The notes: a model not told the origin generated them from the letters alone. DNA of 52,349 nt from Prorocentrum cordatum (GCA_963575745.1 CAUYUJ010011558.1:1180280-1232628), one strand, 5' to 3'. Shown: positions 17,996 to 30,052, counted from the first letter of the stretch. Translations and numbers: made by a program.

Positions 17996-19474
17996 CCCAC
18001 ATCGGCACACCCTTCGCATGCTCCATGGCCTCATGAGGAGATCCCCCGAAGGCGATACCCGCAACGACGGCACTCGCAACTGTATATGCGCGGGTCCTTC
18101 GCCACGATTATTTTTTCTCGGCGGGGACCATCGAGGAGCATCCTTGACCATTGAGGAGCATCCTCGACCACCGTGGACGTCTGAGCGACGGCGAGGCCCG
18201 CTCGGTCGCCCTTGCGGGAGCCGAGCCCGCTGGGCCGCGCAGAGCAAAAGATCTGGAACGGTATTGATGGTTGACTCCTGTCGTCGTCGTCGCCGTCAAC
18301 GCCCCTGGCCTCTGACGATCTGATTTTTTCAATCCACCGCGGCTTCTCCTCCATTTTGGCCTCGAGGGCCCGGTACAGGGCCCTGCAGGGCCGTCAGAAA
18401 TGGATCCGGGACGAAAGTTGACCTCGGGGGATCGGGGCCGCACATTGAAACATCACATCGTAGGATGTATGCTGATCTCGCATTCGGCGCGTCTCGCCTT
18501 GCGGCGGAAGGCCGGTGGAAACTGACAGAAGTCAAGAGGCAGCGGATTTGCTGACGGAAGGTCGGGGGAAGGCGGACGCGAACAGTTTTGGATTGAGGGC
18601 TCTTGGAATCGGACAAATGGGTGTGGAAAGAGTGGGGACAAACAACATATTGTCTTCGCTTTGAGCAGGATTCGCTGTCGCTGTCCCCTTGGGTTTTCTC
18701 CCAGGGCCAGGAGTTGGCGCGCCAGCGACGCCGGCGAAATGCGTTCAAGCTTGAATTCTGCGACGCGGGAGCGACGAGAGACACGGTAACGCCGTTGCAC
18801 ACGACGGTTTCACCCTTGAACGATCGGGGCCGCGATCGATCCATGGTTGAACGAGCGACGCGGTGTCAAAGAGCTTTGCGCGCGCCGACGCCGCACCAAC
18901 CTACCCTATGTTTGCGCAACGAAGGGGGCATGGGTCCCCCATCCCTGCCCCCATGCATCCCTCTGGTGCTGCCGCCGCTACCGCCGCGCCTGTCGCCGCA
19001 TCCGTCGCCCCCCGTGGCGCCCGCGGGTGCCCGCGAGGAGCTCCGGGACTTCATCCAGGGCCCCTTCTTCGAGGAGCCTTCCAGCCGCCCCATACCGCCC
19101 TCGGATTTGGGCGGACGGGTTTTTTGCAAAGGGAGTCTCAAACTGTTCGCAGTAGTTTGTGCAGTCGTTCGTGCGGGATACGCACGTCGTACAATATCAG
19201 CACGTGGCTGCCATGCGCCACAGGATGAACTATTGCATTTCGTTTTGATTGCCACCACATTACGGAAACCCCTCTTTGCCATGCCCAGAACCACCGCCCG
19301 CCCCAGACTTCTGCTCGCTGTGCAGATGCCACGCCGCCCCTGTTGTGAAAGGGTCGCGGCGTCGGGGGTCTGGGCGCGCGTGGCCGCACGGCGCGCGGGT
19401 CCTCCTCGCCGTCTGCAGCCGCCAGGCTCCCAGGGGTGGGAGGGGGCTCGAGAGCGATGTTGTTTTCCTCCCCA

Positions 19475-19492
19475 GGGTAACGCTCGTTACCC
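19475..19492. repeat. Palindrome GGGTAACGCTCGTTACCC
   Basis: Perfect 8-base arms around two bases. A sister palindrome lies 113 bp downstream with the same arms. A paired site like this could bind a dimeric protein; no gene context supports a specific one. Confidence 0.7.
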
Positions 19493-19587
19493 AGGCACGT
19501 CCTCCCACGGTGGCGTGGACGGACCCTGGCAGGTGCACGCCACGGCCGCCGTTACTTTAGTCTTCCGCCCCAACACCCCCCCCCCCG

Positions 19588-19605
19588 GGGTAACGACCGT
19601 TACCC
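19588..19605. repeat. Palindrome GGGTAACGACCGTTACCC
   Basis: Same arms as the palindrome at 19475-19492, different centre, embedded in a CCCGG...CCGGG extension. Confidence 0.7.
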
Positions 19606-19630
19606 GGGAAAGAAAAAAATGCATTTCTGG

Positions 19631-19679
19631 TTGCGCAGAGGCGAGTTGTGAGGCAAGTTTCGACCGCGGCGGGTTCGTG
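19631..19679. repeat. Direct repeat, copy 1
   Basis: Forty-nine bases (TTGCGCAGAGGCGAG...GGGTTCGTG) recur 242 bp downstream with about seven mismatches. The second copy is at 19873-19921. Confidence 0.7.
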
Positions 19680-19872
19680 TCTTGATTCAAGAGGCTTATG
19701 CCATTTCGCCGACCCCCAGAAGAGGGACGACATCCACTGGTGAGGCCTTTGGGGGCCTCGTGGTGGCGTCCTGGGCGCGTCTCCGAGCTTCTGGGGAGTT
19801 TCTTGCGCGTCGTTTGCGGTATGCGGGCGGAGGGTTTGGAAGGTTTGTTCGAGTTACTTCTAGTTACTTCTC

Positions 19873-19921
19873 TTGCGTAGAGACGAGCTGTGAAGCAAGT
19901 TTCGGCCGCGGTGGGTTCGTG
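19873..19921. repeat. Direct repeat, copy 2
   Basis: Partner of 19631-19679. Flanks differ, so this is a short ancient duplication and not an obvious transposon end. Confidence 0.7.
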
Positions 19922-20899
19922 CCTTCAAATGATAATTATGGTGCTGTGAGTTGTTTATTTGGTATGCTTCGTTTTGCCTCCCACCCACAACAGTAATGGC
20001 CTGGGCAGGCTGCCAGCTGAAACCCAAAACAGATACGAACTCCGATCCTGCACAGGGCGACGATGATTTCCACCGCCGGCGTAATGCATCACGTTCTTCG
20101 GAAGCGCGCTATCAGAGATCTCTGCGCGCCAGCTTCTGTAATCTGCCAGGGTTGTCGAGGCCTTTTTCCAAGCTCTCGCAAAGCTTGTCGCACCTTCCAC
20201 AGCTGCTCATGGAGTCTCCTCGTTCTCTCCCTCCCACCCCGTCGTTCCCGTCCTCGGCCCCCATGCGTAGTGCGCATGGTCGCCCGCGGGCTACGCGACC
20301 CCCGTCCAGGCCGCCCAGCTGAACTCGCCTAGGACTCACTTCGAGAGAGATTCCACTCGCCCAAGATCCGATGCGACGTTCTGAAATCGCCCAGTACTAG
20401 ACTCGCCGAGCTGTATTCGCCAACTCTTCTGGGTGAAATCGCCCGCGCGTCGGATGCAGCATTAGCAGCACAGCGATGATCGGATGAACTCGCCCAAAAT
20501 GTCTTGACGCTTTGCGTATCCCCACCAGCCCCGTTCCTCGGCGTCCCTCGGCGGCAGTTTCGACGGCCGTTAGTTCGCGCGCTTAGGTAATTGGGTTTGG
20601 CTCGTAGCTGACTTTTGACGCCGCTTGCGCTTCCGCTTGCGGCCGCGACGAAAAAAAATCCCACCAGCCCATCCAGAAACTATCGCCAGTCGAGCTGTTC
20701 GAATCTGGGGAGTGCTGAAGCACGCAGTGAAACGGGCAGCCGTGGAAGCGTATCAGGGGCGCAGAAACGGCGGGAACACGTCTTGAATTATATCACACAT
20801 GTTCCCGTGCTGAACTGCTTCAAATACAGGGCCTTGGGGGCGTTCTTGGATTTGTCTTGGGACAGTTTCAGGGCGGGGATGCTATCGTTTGCAACAGGA

Positions 20900-20904
20900 G
20901 AAGG
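20900..20904. repeat. Target site duplication GAAGG, left
   Basis: The five bases directly before the 5' LTR are identical to the five directly after the 3' LTR (44307-44311), as expected from integrase-mediated insertion. Confidence 0.85.
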
Positions 20905-21101
20905 TGTGAATAGAACCCGTATAATACCCCCATAAATACTCCTTATCCTCACCTCTCTTGCGCCTGGCCGTTTGGGCTCAGGCATTGGAATAGATCGATC
21001 AGACATTTGATCGTGCAGGAGGGAAAGATATCCATATTTCCCTCCTTTCCTCTACCAGCGAATCAGGGGTTCTGCACCTTTGTACTCTAACCCCATACAC
21101 A
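20905..21101 (+). repeat. 5' long terminal repeat
   Basis: It starts TGTGAATAGAACCC and ends CCCCATACACA. AT-rich words near the start (TATAATA, ATAAATA at 20915-20938) could serve as a promoter, but this is a guess. The LTR is short, and is matched by the 3' copy over its whole length. Confidence 0.9.
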
Positions 21102-21113
21102 GGTTATCAGCCC
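21102..21113 (+). other. Probable primer binding site
   Basis: GGTTATCAGCCC directly abuts the LTR. It resembles the usual copia site complementary to the initiator-methionine tRNA 3' end (TGGTATCAGAGC) with one extra T and mismatches near the end. Position is exactly right; match quality is moderate. Confidence 0.5.
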
Positions 21114-21166
21114 TTTAAAGCTCACAGTTCATCGAACCCCGCGTCGCGACCTCGCACGCGGCCTCG

Positions 21167-24100
21167 ATGGAACCCAAGCGGCGCCTGCGCCGTAAGGGGT
21201 CCATCGGGGCCTCGCGTCCGAGCTCTCCGACGGCGCGACGGCTCGGTGATGAGTTGGAGAGCCTTAGTGTGGACCGTGTAGGTGCCCCAGGTACCCCCCC
21301 CCCCCCCAGCTCAGACGGACCCGAGGCGTGGCTAGCTGCTGAACTTCACCGCCACGCCGCCCGCGGGGGGAAAGGAAAAAGAGTGGGAGCAGGCAGTAGA
21401 GAATTCCACACGCCCACCTTCGATCCTCCATTTCCTCTTCCGTCGGGAGCAATCCCAACTGCGTCGGGCGCCAGCCCCGCTGTTCCTGACACTCCAGGGC
21501 GTTTTCGCGCTAACCGCCGATGGAACACAGGCGCTGGCATGACCAGCCCTGCGACCGCTCCTGTAGCAGAGCACGTTGCTACCTTCGAGGAACTCGGTAG
21601 ACCAGCGACGGCACAGCCGCAGACGCAGCGCCCCCAGATATCATCTCCTCAGACACCACACACACACACGGCCCTAGCCGCAGCTCGTCCTTGCGCAACC
21701 GCCGCGGGGCCACAGGCCCATACGACGAGAAAAGGTCGAGCCCGCGTGCTGCCTCACAGAGGCCATGCACTCCTCGCGAGAGGGTGCAGAGGGAAGCTGA
21801 CGCTCCCCACCTCTCTATCTCAGACGACCTGCCGGCGGTAACGTCCGCTGCAGGTGAAATAGCTGAGCTCAGGGACCAGGTTGAAACCTTCGTGCCCAGG
21901 CAGTACTCTGGACTGACGCAGAGCGTTCAGACGAACGCTGCCAATACTGCTGCCCTACGTCAAGATCTCGACGGCGCCTTAGTGATCATAGATTCCAGGA
22001 TCGCTGAAGATCGCCGCATCTTAGGTGAGCTGCAGTACCAGGTTGACCGTGAGATGTCACACTCAGGTGAACGATCAGCGACGGTCGAGCACCTGCGCAA
22101 CTACCTTGCGCAGATGGAGCAAAAGCTTGTGATCGTCCGCGACACAGGCGTTTCAGCAGTCAGGATTCTCCACGACAAGATCCATGACCAGCTCCGCAAC
22201 CGACCGCCTCCAGCCGAGGCCAATGACCTTGGCGATGTTCAGTCTCAGATCAACGATCTTCGATCCCACATGGACCACACGACAGCGACGCTTCGCACCG
22301 AAGCACACGCCAATTCGTCGAACCTGATCGGCACGTTGCAAAATACTGAGAGAGTTAGCACTCAAAGGCTTGATGCGACCAACGCTGTCGTGCAGCCACT
22401 CACTAACCGGATCTCTGAAATCGAGCAGCGCTTCCTTGGTGCACAGGACGCCCTGGCACAGTTGCGTGTCGGACGAGCCCAGACTGATCAGCTGGATTCT
22501 CCTCCCACGGTTTACGATTTCGCCCGCCTCACTGACAGGTTGCAGGAGGTTGCTATCAGGCGGCGGACCACACGCAGTCTGAGCTCTCCCAGGTTATTCG
22601 TGAAAGAGATGCTGAAAAGGTACGCGTCGAGGAGCGCCTCGCACGTCTGGACAGTGAGTTGGAGGCACACAACGCCCGCCTCCGAGCCTACGAGCAACGA
22701 GTTGATCGGCATTCACAACGCTCTTGGGATACTGACGAGTACACACGCCAAAAAATGGACCAAATACACGAGGACATGACGAGCTGGACAAATCAGCTGA
22801 TTGACCACACCAACGACACCACACTTCACCTTCAGCCTACAACCGACCTGCCCAGGCCGACGGCAGCGTCCGCTGAAGCCACACACGCTTCTGCAGGACA
22901 ACAACGACGTACGTCACCAGGAGCAGCCTCCGCGGCAGTTTCAGCACAGACACGCCACGTGTCCCCCGTGCGCACAGAACCAACTACCGACGGTGTACCG
23001 ATACCCTCACAACCATTGTCTGCGGTTTCGGTCGATACTACTACTCAGATCAGGGAGTCAGACACCGTCCGAGTCCCCGTCTTGCCTAAGATCACACAGC
23101 TGCTTGAGTGGAAGCAAAAGGTACGGAAGAATTTTGGGGCCGCTTCAGGGCGACCATCCAAAGCACACGCCCTCCTATGCGCGGCTGAACAGCCCGAGTG
23201 CACCTTCGAAGACTTACAAGACAGCGGAGACTTTGAGAGCATCGATTGCAAACTCGCTACCGCTCTCAGCGATATCTAATCTTCCGACTTGCGCTACCAG
23301 ATCAGGCCCATCGAAACCAGAGAGCACAAAGCAGGACGCATGCTCAAAGGACGCCAGATCTACTGGCACATCCTACAGTCCTACAAAGTTACAGAGGTTG
23401 ACGACGACCTGCATGATTTTGAGCGCCTCAAAGAACTGAGGATGATAGATGAAGGTTTGCAACGATTCATTACTGACTGGGACGCTTTATTACTGTTGGA
23501 TTGCCGAGAGGCACCCGACCCAAAGATCTTGGAATCTCTGGTTCGCACACAGATTCGCCGACATGCCTGGATGAAACAGGATGTGTACGAATACCAGCGC
23601 ATGAAGATCAGCGACCCGCATCGTACCTACGATTGGCTCCGACAGCGCGTTCTAGACGTACTGGAGCTCAAGCAACTGGGGAATACTCAGTACAAGTTAC
23701 GGTACGAGCATGAAAATCGTTATCAGGTACACGCCTGCGCTGCCTGGAAGAAAGGCAACTGTCGCAATGGTGAGCGCTGCAAGGCTTTACATACCTTTGC
23801 TACAGACTGGAAGAGCAGCAGATCTTCCAGAGCATCGACCGCTGGCGGCAACTCTCGCCGCAGCGCCTCAGCACCTGCGAACCCCGAGAAGCCAGCATCG
23901 AAGCCGGTTTGCTTCGAGTTCGCCAAGCGCAGCACCTGCGCCAGAGGCGACAAGTGCAATTTCCCACACATGGCGCAGCGCAGGGACTTCGCACAGAACA
24001 AGTGCCACAAGGGTGACACATTCGAATACGCTCACCTGGCACCTGGCACGACGAAACCTGGGCGAGGCCCAAGTCGCCCACGGACCTCCAGTCACGACAG

Positions 24101-24179
24101 TCGTGGCCGACCGCCGCCCCGCGGATCGGGGAGCCAACGCTCTCCACAACGCGGGGGGTCAATCTACGCCGATCTCTAA
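21167..24179 (+). pseudogene. gag: gag: structural protein with coiled coil and CCCH zinc fingers, broken
   Basis: Starts at ATG 21167, 65 bases after the LTR. Residues 1-190 are basic, Pro/Ala-rich and disordered. Then comes a long coiled coil (about 21840-22780; LRQDLDGALVIIDSRIAED and similar heptads), a linker and a helical capsid-like part (about 23290-23730). The C-terminus has C-x7-C-x5-C-x3-H (from 23736) and C-x8-C-x5-C-x3-H (from 23910), followed by a third copy in which a Cys is Phe. Most copia gags have CCHC knuckles; CCCH fingers also bind RNA. Breaks: a frame change between about 21690 and 21840, another near 22565, and an in-frame TAA at 23277. The protein would package element RNA. 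Confidence 0.7.
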
Positions 24180-25788
24180 GTTCAGGGCGCGATCTCCCGC
24201 CAACTATCGCCGCCCGCGCCACTCCGACCGCAGTTACGTCATGAGTGACAAGACTCTCATGGCCGCCCACAAGGCCAAGATAACATCTACCAAACCACGG
24301 CGTCGGATACGTTTCAACACACATACCGTGGAATACTACCCGTACATCGTTTCTGGCAAGTCCACTCTGGACAAGTGGATGGAGAAGCCAAACGAGGGCG
24401 ATATCGTGAAAGTACCAGATCCGCTACCACAATGGTGGAAACAGAGTGCAGACGCCCTACAACGTTGTCAACGGGAAGCAAAGTTATGGCATCAGGATCT
24501 ACATGACTACCGACGCGACAAGGGGCCGGCGGAGGCACCAATTGCGATCCCAGATTCCGACGACTCTACCATAGAGTCTTCCGATACACACCAGAAGAAG
24601 ATAATGACTCCGCAAGTCGACCCTCCACGCTCGACCGTTGCGTTGACACGCTCCTTGGTTCTCGACTGTGGATCTGCGCACCATATTCAGGATAAAAACG
24701 AGCTGACGCAGACCGAATCTGATCGCATATCTATTCGCGAGGAGCATATTCTGGAAACCGCTAATGGCGACCGCACTGTCAACGAGCACTATGACATACA
24801 ACTACTTGAAGTGGGCTTGAAGTGTTCAGCCCTCGCCTTGCCAGATTGCCCATCGCTCTTATCATTTGGACAATTGATTGAAGTTGATGGCTCTCGGCAG
24901 CTTTGGGATCCAGAGCTGGGCTACTTGCTTCAGGATCCGGGGGGCCAATGGTATAAGGTTCCAGAAATACGACTCGACGATCTGGTGACGATACCACCAC
25001 CGCGCCTGTGCACTTCGTCAGCACCCAGACGTCGTCAACGCAAGCGTTCATCCGCACGCTGCAACGACATATGCTGGCGTTGCAAGACTACAGAGCAGTC
25101 ACCACCTACAGATGAGCTGCGGCCCCACATAGGGACCTGTCCCAAGAGACAACATGTCGGTGAGGGAGGAGGAGCACGGACCGTCACGGTCGAAGAAACC
25201 CCCGACAAAAATAATGCCGAGTCCAGCGTGGATGCACACACCGACTCGCTTACGTCTCAGATACAGTGTTGTCCTCCCACATGCGGGGGGCTCGCAGATA
25301 CAGCTCAAGCGGATAACGACATCACGTCGACCTCCCTCGAGGATCTGCAGATGGAGACGGTCGTCAAAGCGCGCCATGATAGTGATCGCGTTCTTCCATA
25401 CAGACAGATGAAACCGATTGACCCTATGCAATGCATGACCCACAGTCCAAAACATCCAGACTGTGAGATTCGCTCTCGCACTATGGCGCAGAACGCCCCG
25501 TGCCGACGACAGCGCAAACCACATCCACCGGCAGCCCCCACCGACGAGGACGCAGCCTACGAGGCCTGCGTCCCGAAGAAGTTCGGAGAGGCCCTGACTG
25601 CCGACCATATCGTTATGGCTAAAGACGACGCCGCTGACAAGCACGGTGACAAGTACGCACTCGTCGTACTGGACAGATACACTGGCATCTTCATGGCGCA
25701 CCCAGCATTACATAAAGACGCAGCTACTACAATGGCATCCTTCCATCATCGCCGCAAACGACGAGGTGAAGCACGCATATACAGATAA
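24180..25788 (+). pseudogene. pol: pol: aspartic protease and start of integrase
   Basis: It lies one frame ahead of gag and overlaps its end, so a +1 shift near 24125-24179 or a lost base would link the two. The protease signature is LVLDCGSAHHI (Asp codon 24664-24666), where most copia proteases have DSGAS; here Ser is Cys and the order is altered. A Cys-rich insert (CNDICWRC...HIGTCP) follows. The integrase zinc region is MTHSPKHPDCEIR, with the second Cys of C-x2-C replaced by Arg. The integrase core opens with ALTADHIV, the first catalytic Asp (25603-25605). The frame fails at 25786, and coding moves to another frame near 25735. Confidence 0.75.
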
Positions 25789-26306
25789 TGCCGGAGAGTT
25801 TCAGAAGGCACGCCGCCAACTGGGATGGAGACATGACACTAGTACTCCTCATCGTCCACAAATAAATGGACTGTCCGAGCGCATTGTCAAGATCGCCATC
25901 CTCGGCACGAGAGCTGCGTTGCACATGTTTGGTCTGGGACCCGAATGGTGGAAAGAGGCCATGCAAGCCTTCTGCTGTGGACGTAACTTTGTGCATCCAC
26001 CAACGGGCGTTGCCGCCCTTAGCGATGAGCATACTGAAAAGACAGCTCCCAAGGCACTGCATTCCATTTGGTGCTCGGATCTTTTGGAAATCCCTCAATC
26101 CCGAGATCAACAACGAGACTGCAAACCTCAAAGAGAATATTCGGGAAGGGTTATTTATGGGTTACCATTTACACTCAGGTGGACGCTGGTCTGGTGATTA
26201 TTTCGTCTTGTATACGGCCACATACGCCAAGAACCCAGACGGCGACCTGTGCCACGTACACAGAGCCAAAGACATTATTATCCCCGACGGCAAGTTCACC
26301 CTCCCT
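25735..26306 (+). pseudogene. pol: pol: integrase core, second half, and C-terminal domain
   Basis: YTDNAGEF carries the second catalytic Asp (25784-25786), and QINGLSERI the Glu (25877-25879). The Asp-to-Glu spacing is D-x30-E, shorter than the usual D-x35-E. After about 26050 the frame changes again and gives the integrase tail: FGARIFWKSLNP, then GLFMGYHLHSGGRWSGDY. This is the glycine-rich Trp element typical of copia integrases. Reading stops at FTLP, where the nested element is inserted. Two frame changes in 570 bases mark it as non-functional unless they are assembly errors. Confidence 0.75.
26304..26306. repeat. 3-bp target duplication CCT, left of nested element
   Basis: Matches 32553-32555. 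Removing one CCT plus the element restores FTLP-VKDGTLRHYS in frame. Confidence 0.8.
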
Positions 26307-26990
26307 ATCAGAGAAACTATGGATTCAGTTTGTGTCGGGGTTTCGGTTTTCTGCTATGCCTGGCGGCCCATAGGGGCCAGACGGATCGCGAGGAGGCGGA
26401 GGAGGTGGAGGAGGAGGAGGAGGAGGAGGAGGAGGGGCCATCTGTGGTTGTGGCTCGTCGCGTTTCTCCGGCCTGCCTCTCTCCCCTCCCCCTCCCCCCT
26501 CTCTCCCTAAACTCCTCCCTTCCTCCTCCCCCCGCCCCTCCCCCCGAAATGGGACGAATTGCAACCGACTGGTCCCAATTCCAACCGTTCGGAGCGAATT
26601 GCAACCATAAATGGGACCAATTACAACCATGGGATCTTCAGAAGTACTTCTTCCTTATTCAGAAGTATTTCTTTCTTCTTCAGAAGTACGTCTTTTTCTT
26701 CAGAAGTGCTTCGGTTCCTTAGGATCCCTTATGATTCCTCAGGATTCCTTAGGATCCTTAGGATTATTTAGGGTCCTTGGGATTCCGTGGGATCCTTAGG
26801 AATATTTGCGAATCCATGGGAGTCCTGAAAAATCCTTAAGGGAAGGGGGCGCTTTGGGGGCCTTCTTGAGTTCGCTGTGGGCCACTCTTAAGGCCCGCTT
26901 GGGGCCTTTTTGGGGCCCTCCTGGGGCCCTTATTGACTTTTCTTGGCGCCCAAATAAGCCCTAGAAGGGCCAACGCTCGAGGGCTGCAGG
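26307..26990 (+). repeat. Left terminal inverted repeat of nested element
   Basis: Pairs with 31892-32552. It contains a GAG tract, the tetrad of GCAATTCG-like words around 26540-26630, GGATCCTTAGGATTCC words, and an inner GGGCC-rich portion ending at GAGGGCTGCAGG. Confidence 0.8.
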
Positions 26991-27130
26991 TGGACCAACT
27001 TTTGAGGTCAATACTACGAAAATTACTACCACTTTGACCTACTGCTACGATTTCTGCTACGACTACTACTGCTACAGCTACTACTACTAGGTCAGAGGCT
27101 GTTCGGTAGCCTGTGTGTTTTCGTATATGC

Positions 27131-27548
27131 AGTAAGCGAATGCCCGCGCAGCGACGACGACGACGATGACGGTGGCAGCGGTGATGATAGAGCGTGTTTT
27201 GAAGGTTCCGCTGCCATGCGTGTGTGAACCTCCCACGTGCGTTGAACCATGAGGAGGAGTATGATGATGCTGATGATGATGATGATGAGGAGGAGGAGGA
27301 AGGAGCAGTCGGAGATAACAGCACCAAAACCATTGAAAAACCAATAAACCCAAAACAAACCCAATTAATCCCTGTGAGGGTCCCAAAGAATTCAACAACA
27401 AAAAAAAAAAAAAAAAAAAAAAATCTGTTCGCTACTTAGTCGGCCTGGGGCTCTGGGGCTGGGAATCCAAAAACATTGGAAAACCATTGAAAATCCAAAA
27501 AAAACAAAAAAAAAATCCAATTAATCCCTGTGAGGGTCCCAAAAAATT

Positions 27549-27602
<54 letters not shown>

Positions 27603-28564
27603 TTCGCAACTTAGTCTGTCTGGGGCTGGCCGGCCACCCAAGCCGAGTAAGTTGTGAAAACATTTGGTTTTTTTGAGCGAATGCCCGCGCAGCGACGACG
27701 ACGACGATGACGGTGGCAGCGGTGATGATAGAGCGTGTTTTGAGGGTTCCGCTGCCATGCGTGTGTGAACCTCCCACGTGCGTTGAACCATGAGGAGGAG
27801 TATGATGATGATGATGATGAGGAGGAGGAGGAGGAGGAGGAGGAGGAGGAAGGAGCAGTCGGAGATAACAGCACCAAAACCATTGAAAAACCAATAAACC
27901 CAAAACAAACCCAATTAATCCCTGTGAGGGTCCAAAAAAACTCAAAAAAAAACGCAATATTTTCGCTACTTAGTCGGCCTGGGGCTCTGGGGCTGGGAAT
28001 CCAAAAACATTGGAAAAGCATTGAAAATCCAAAAAAATCCAAAAAACAAAATCCAATTAATCCCTGTGAGGGTCCCAAAAAACTCAAAAAACCCAATGTT
28101 TTCACAACTTACTCGGCTTGGGTGGCCGGCCAGCCCCAGACAGACTAAGTTGCGAAATGATTGAGTTTTTTTAGTTTTTTGGGACCCTCACATGGATTAA
28201 TTGGAGGTTTTTTGATTTTTTTTGATTTTCAATGTTTTTCGAATGTTTTTTATTCCCAGCCCCCCGAGCCCCAGGCCGACTAAGTAGCGAAAAGATTGCG
28301 TTTTTTTAGTTTTTTGGGACCCTCACAGGGATTAATTGGATTTTTTTGGATTTTTTGGGATTTTCAATGGTTTTCCAATGTTTTTGGATTCCCAGCCCCA
28401 GAGCCCCAGGCCGACTAAGTAGCGAAAAGATTGCGTTTTTTTAGTTTTTGGGGACCCTCACAGGGATTAATTGGGTTTGCTTTGGGTTTATTGGTTTTTC
28501 AATGGTTTTGGTGCTGTTATCTCCGACTGCTCCTTCCTCCTCCTCCTCCTCCTCCTCCTCCTCC

Positions 28565-28607
<43 letters not shown>

Positions 28608-28670
28608 ACTCCTCCTCATGGTTCAACGCACGTGGGAGGTTCACACACGCATGGCAGCGGAACAACACAT
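27131..28670. repeat. Direct and inverted repeat modules
   Basis: Module A (GCGAATGCCCGCGCAGCG ... CCTGTGAGGGTCCC) lies at 27137-27390 and 27677-27932, and inverted at 28455-28665. Module B (ACTTAGTCGGCCTGGGGCTC ... GAGGGTCCC) lies at 27434-27541 and 27967-28077, and inverted at 28184-28290 and 28313-28424. A third module (AACTTAGTCTGTCTGGGGCT, 27608-27660) is inverted at 28091-28152. Poly(A) runs occur at 27399-27422 and 27540-27597. The arrangement is close to a large imperfect palindrome centred near 28170. Confidence 0.75.
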
Positions 28671-28772
28671 ACAACCAACAGCAAACATGAGACACGCAAC
28701 AGCGCAGCAAACACGTAGCACAACAAGTTAAACGCAGCACAGCGAAAACACACAGGCTACCAAACAGCCCCT

Positions 28773-28775
28773 CAG

Positions 28776-28816
<41 letters not shown>

Positions 28817-28817
28817 G

Positions 28818-28850
<33 letters not shown>

Positions 28851-29122
28851 TTTCTACTCCTACTCCTACTACTACAACCACTACTATTATTTCCTGTTTC
28901 TACTACTACACCTACTGATTTTAATACTATTACTTCTACTGAAGCGACGCCGACTACTACAACTACAACAACAACGGCTACTACTACTAGTACTGCTATT
29001 CGTGCTACCAGCACTACCACTTCTGGTACCATGGCTACTACTATACTCACTACTAGGACGAGTACCAGTATCAGTACTAGTACTAGTATTAGTACGACTA
29101 CTACTACTACTACTACTACTAG

Positions 29123-29161
<39 letters not shown>

Positions 29162-29441
29162 TACTACTACTGCTACTACTGCGACTGCTATTACTACTAC
29201 TACTACAAGTATTGCCAGTACTACTACTGTCACTACTACTACCGTTACTACTACCACTACTGCGAGTGACCACGACTACTACCACTACGACTACTACGAA
29301 TCTTGCTTTGCCTGCTACGACTACTACTACAACACTACCCGTACCACTTCCAACACCACCATTACTACTATTGCAACGACTCAATCTATTACGACTACTT
29401 TTAGTACTACTTCTACTACTACTACTACTACTACTACTACG

Positions 29442-29476
<35 letters not shown>

Positions 29477-29622
29477 GACTACTAATACCACGATTACTAC
29501 GATTACTACGATTACTATTACTACTACTACTACGAAGGCGACGACGACTACTACTACTATTGCTACTAGTACTACTAGTACTACTAGTACTACTACAGCA
29601 ACAACTACTCCTACTACTACTC

Positions 29623-29674
<52 letters not shown>

Positions 29675-29688
29675 TACTACTACTACTT

Positions 29689-29742
<54 letters not shown>

Positions 29743-29884
29743 TTAGTCTTACTCTTAATGTGAGTACTACCACTACCACTACTACCACACTACACAACTG
29801 CTACTACTACTGCCGCTACTATTATTACTACGGCTTCCGCCACTACTACGAATTCTAGTACTACTACTTGTACGACTACGATCG

Positions 29885-29948
<64 letters not shown>

Positions 29949-29956
29949 CACTACCA

Positions 29957-30000
<44 letters not shown>

Positions 30001-30003
30001 TAT

Positions 30004-30036
<33 letters not shown>

Positions 30037-30040
30037 GAGC
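28773..30040. repeat. 1.3-kb interrupted ACT/CTA microsatellite
   Basis: Almost entirely ACT units with point interruptions. All six frames stay open for long distances as poly-Leu, poly-Thr/Tyr, poly-Val or poly-Ser; none is a gene. Confidence 0.95.
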
Positions 30041-30052
30041 AAAAAACAATAG

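Larger units (their letters stand above)
17996..20899. other. Gene-poor stretch left of the LTR element
   Basis: The longest frame (18603-19685) is Arg/Pro-rich with no domain; only a short part (AGAREELRDFIQGPFFEEP, near 19020-19080) looks protein-like. Small repeats are listed separately. Between 20310 and 20500 short words ACTCGCC/ATTCGCC/ATCGCC recur at irregular spacing without a clear unit. Confidence 0.5.

Noticed and set aside
18603-19685. 360-residue open frame
   Set aside because: High GC makes stops rare. The composition is Arg/Pro-rich with no domain, and it crosses the palindromes and direct repeat. Only a 20-residue patch looks protein-like.
20920-20945. TATA-box promoter in the LTR
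   Set aside because: TATAATA-like words are present, but dinoflagellate core promoters are poorly defined and AT-rich words alone do not support a call.
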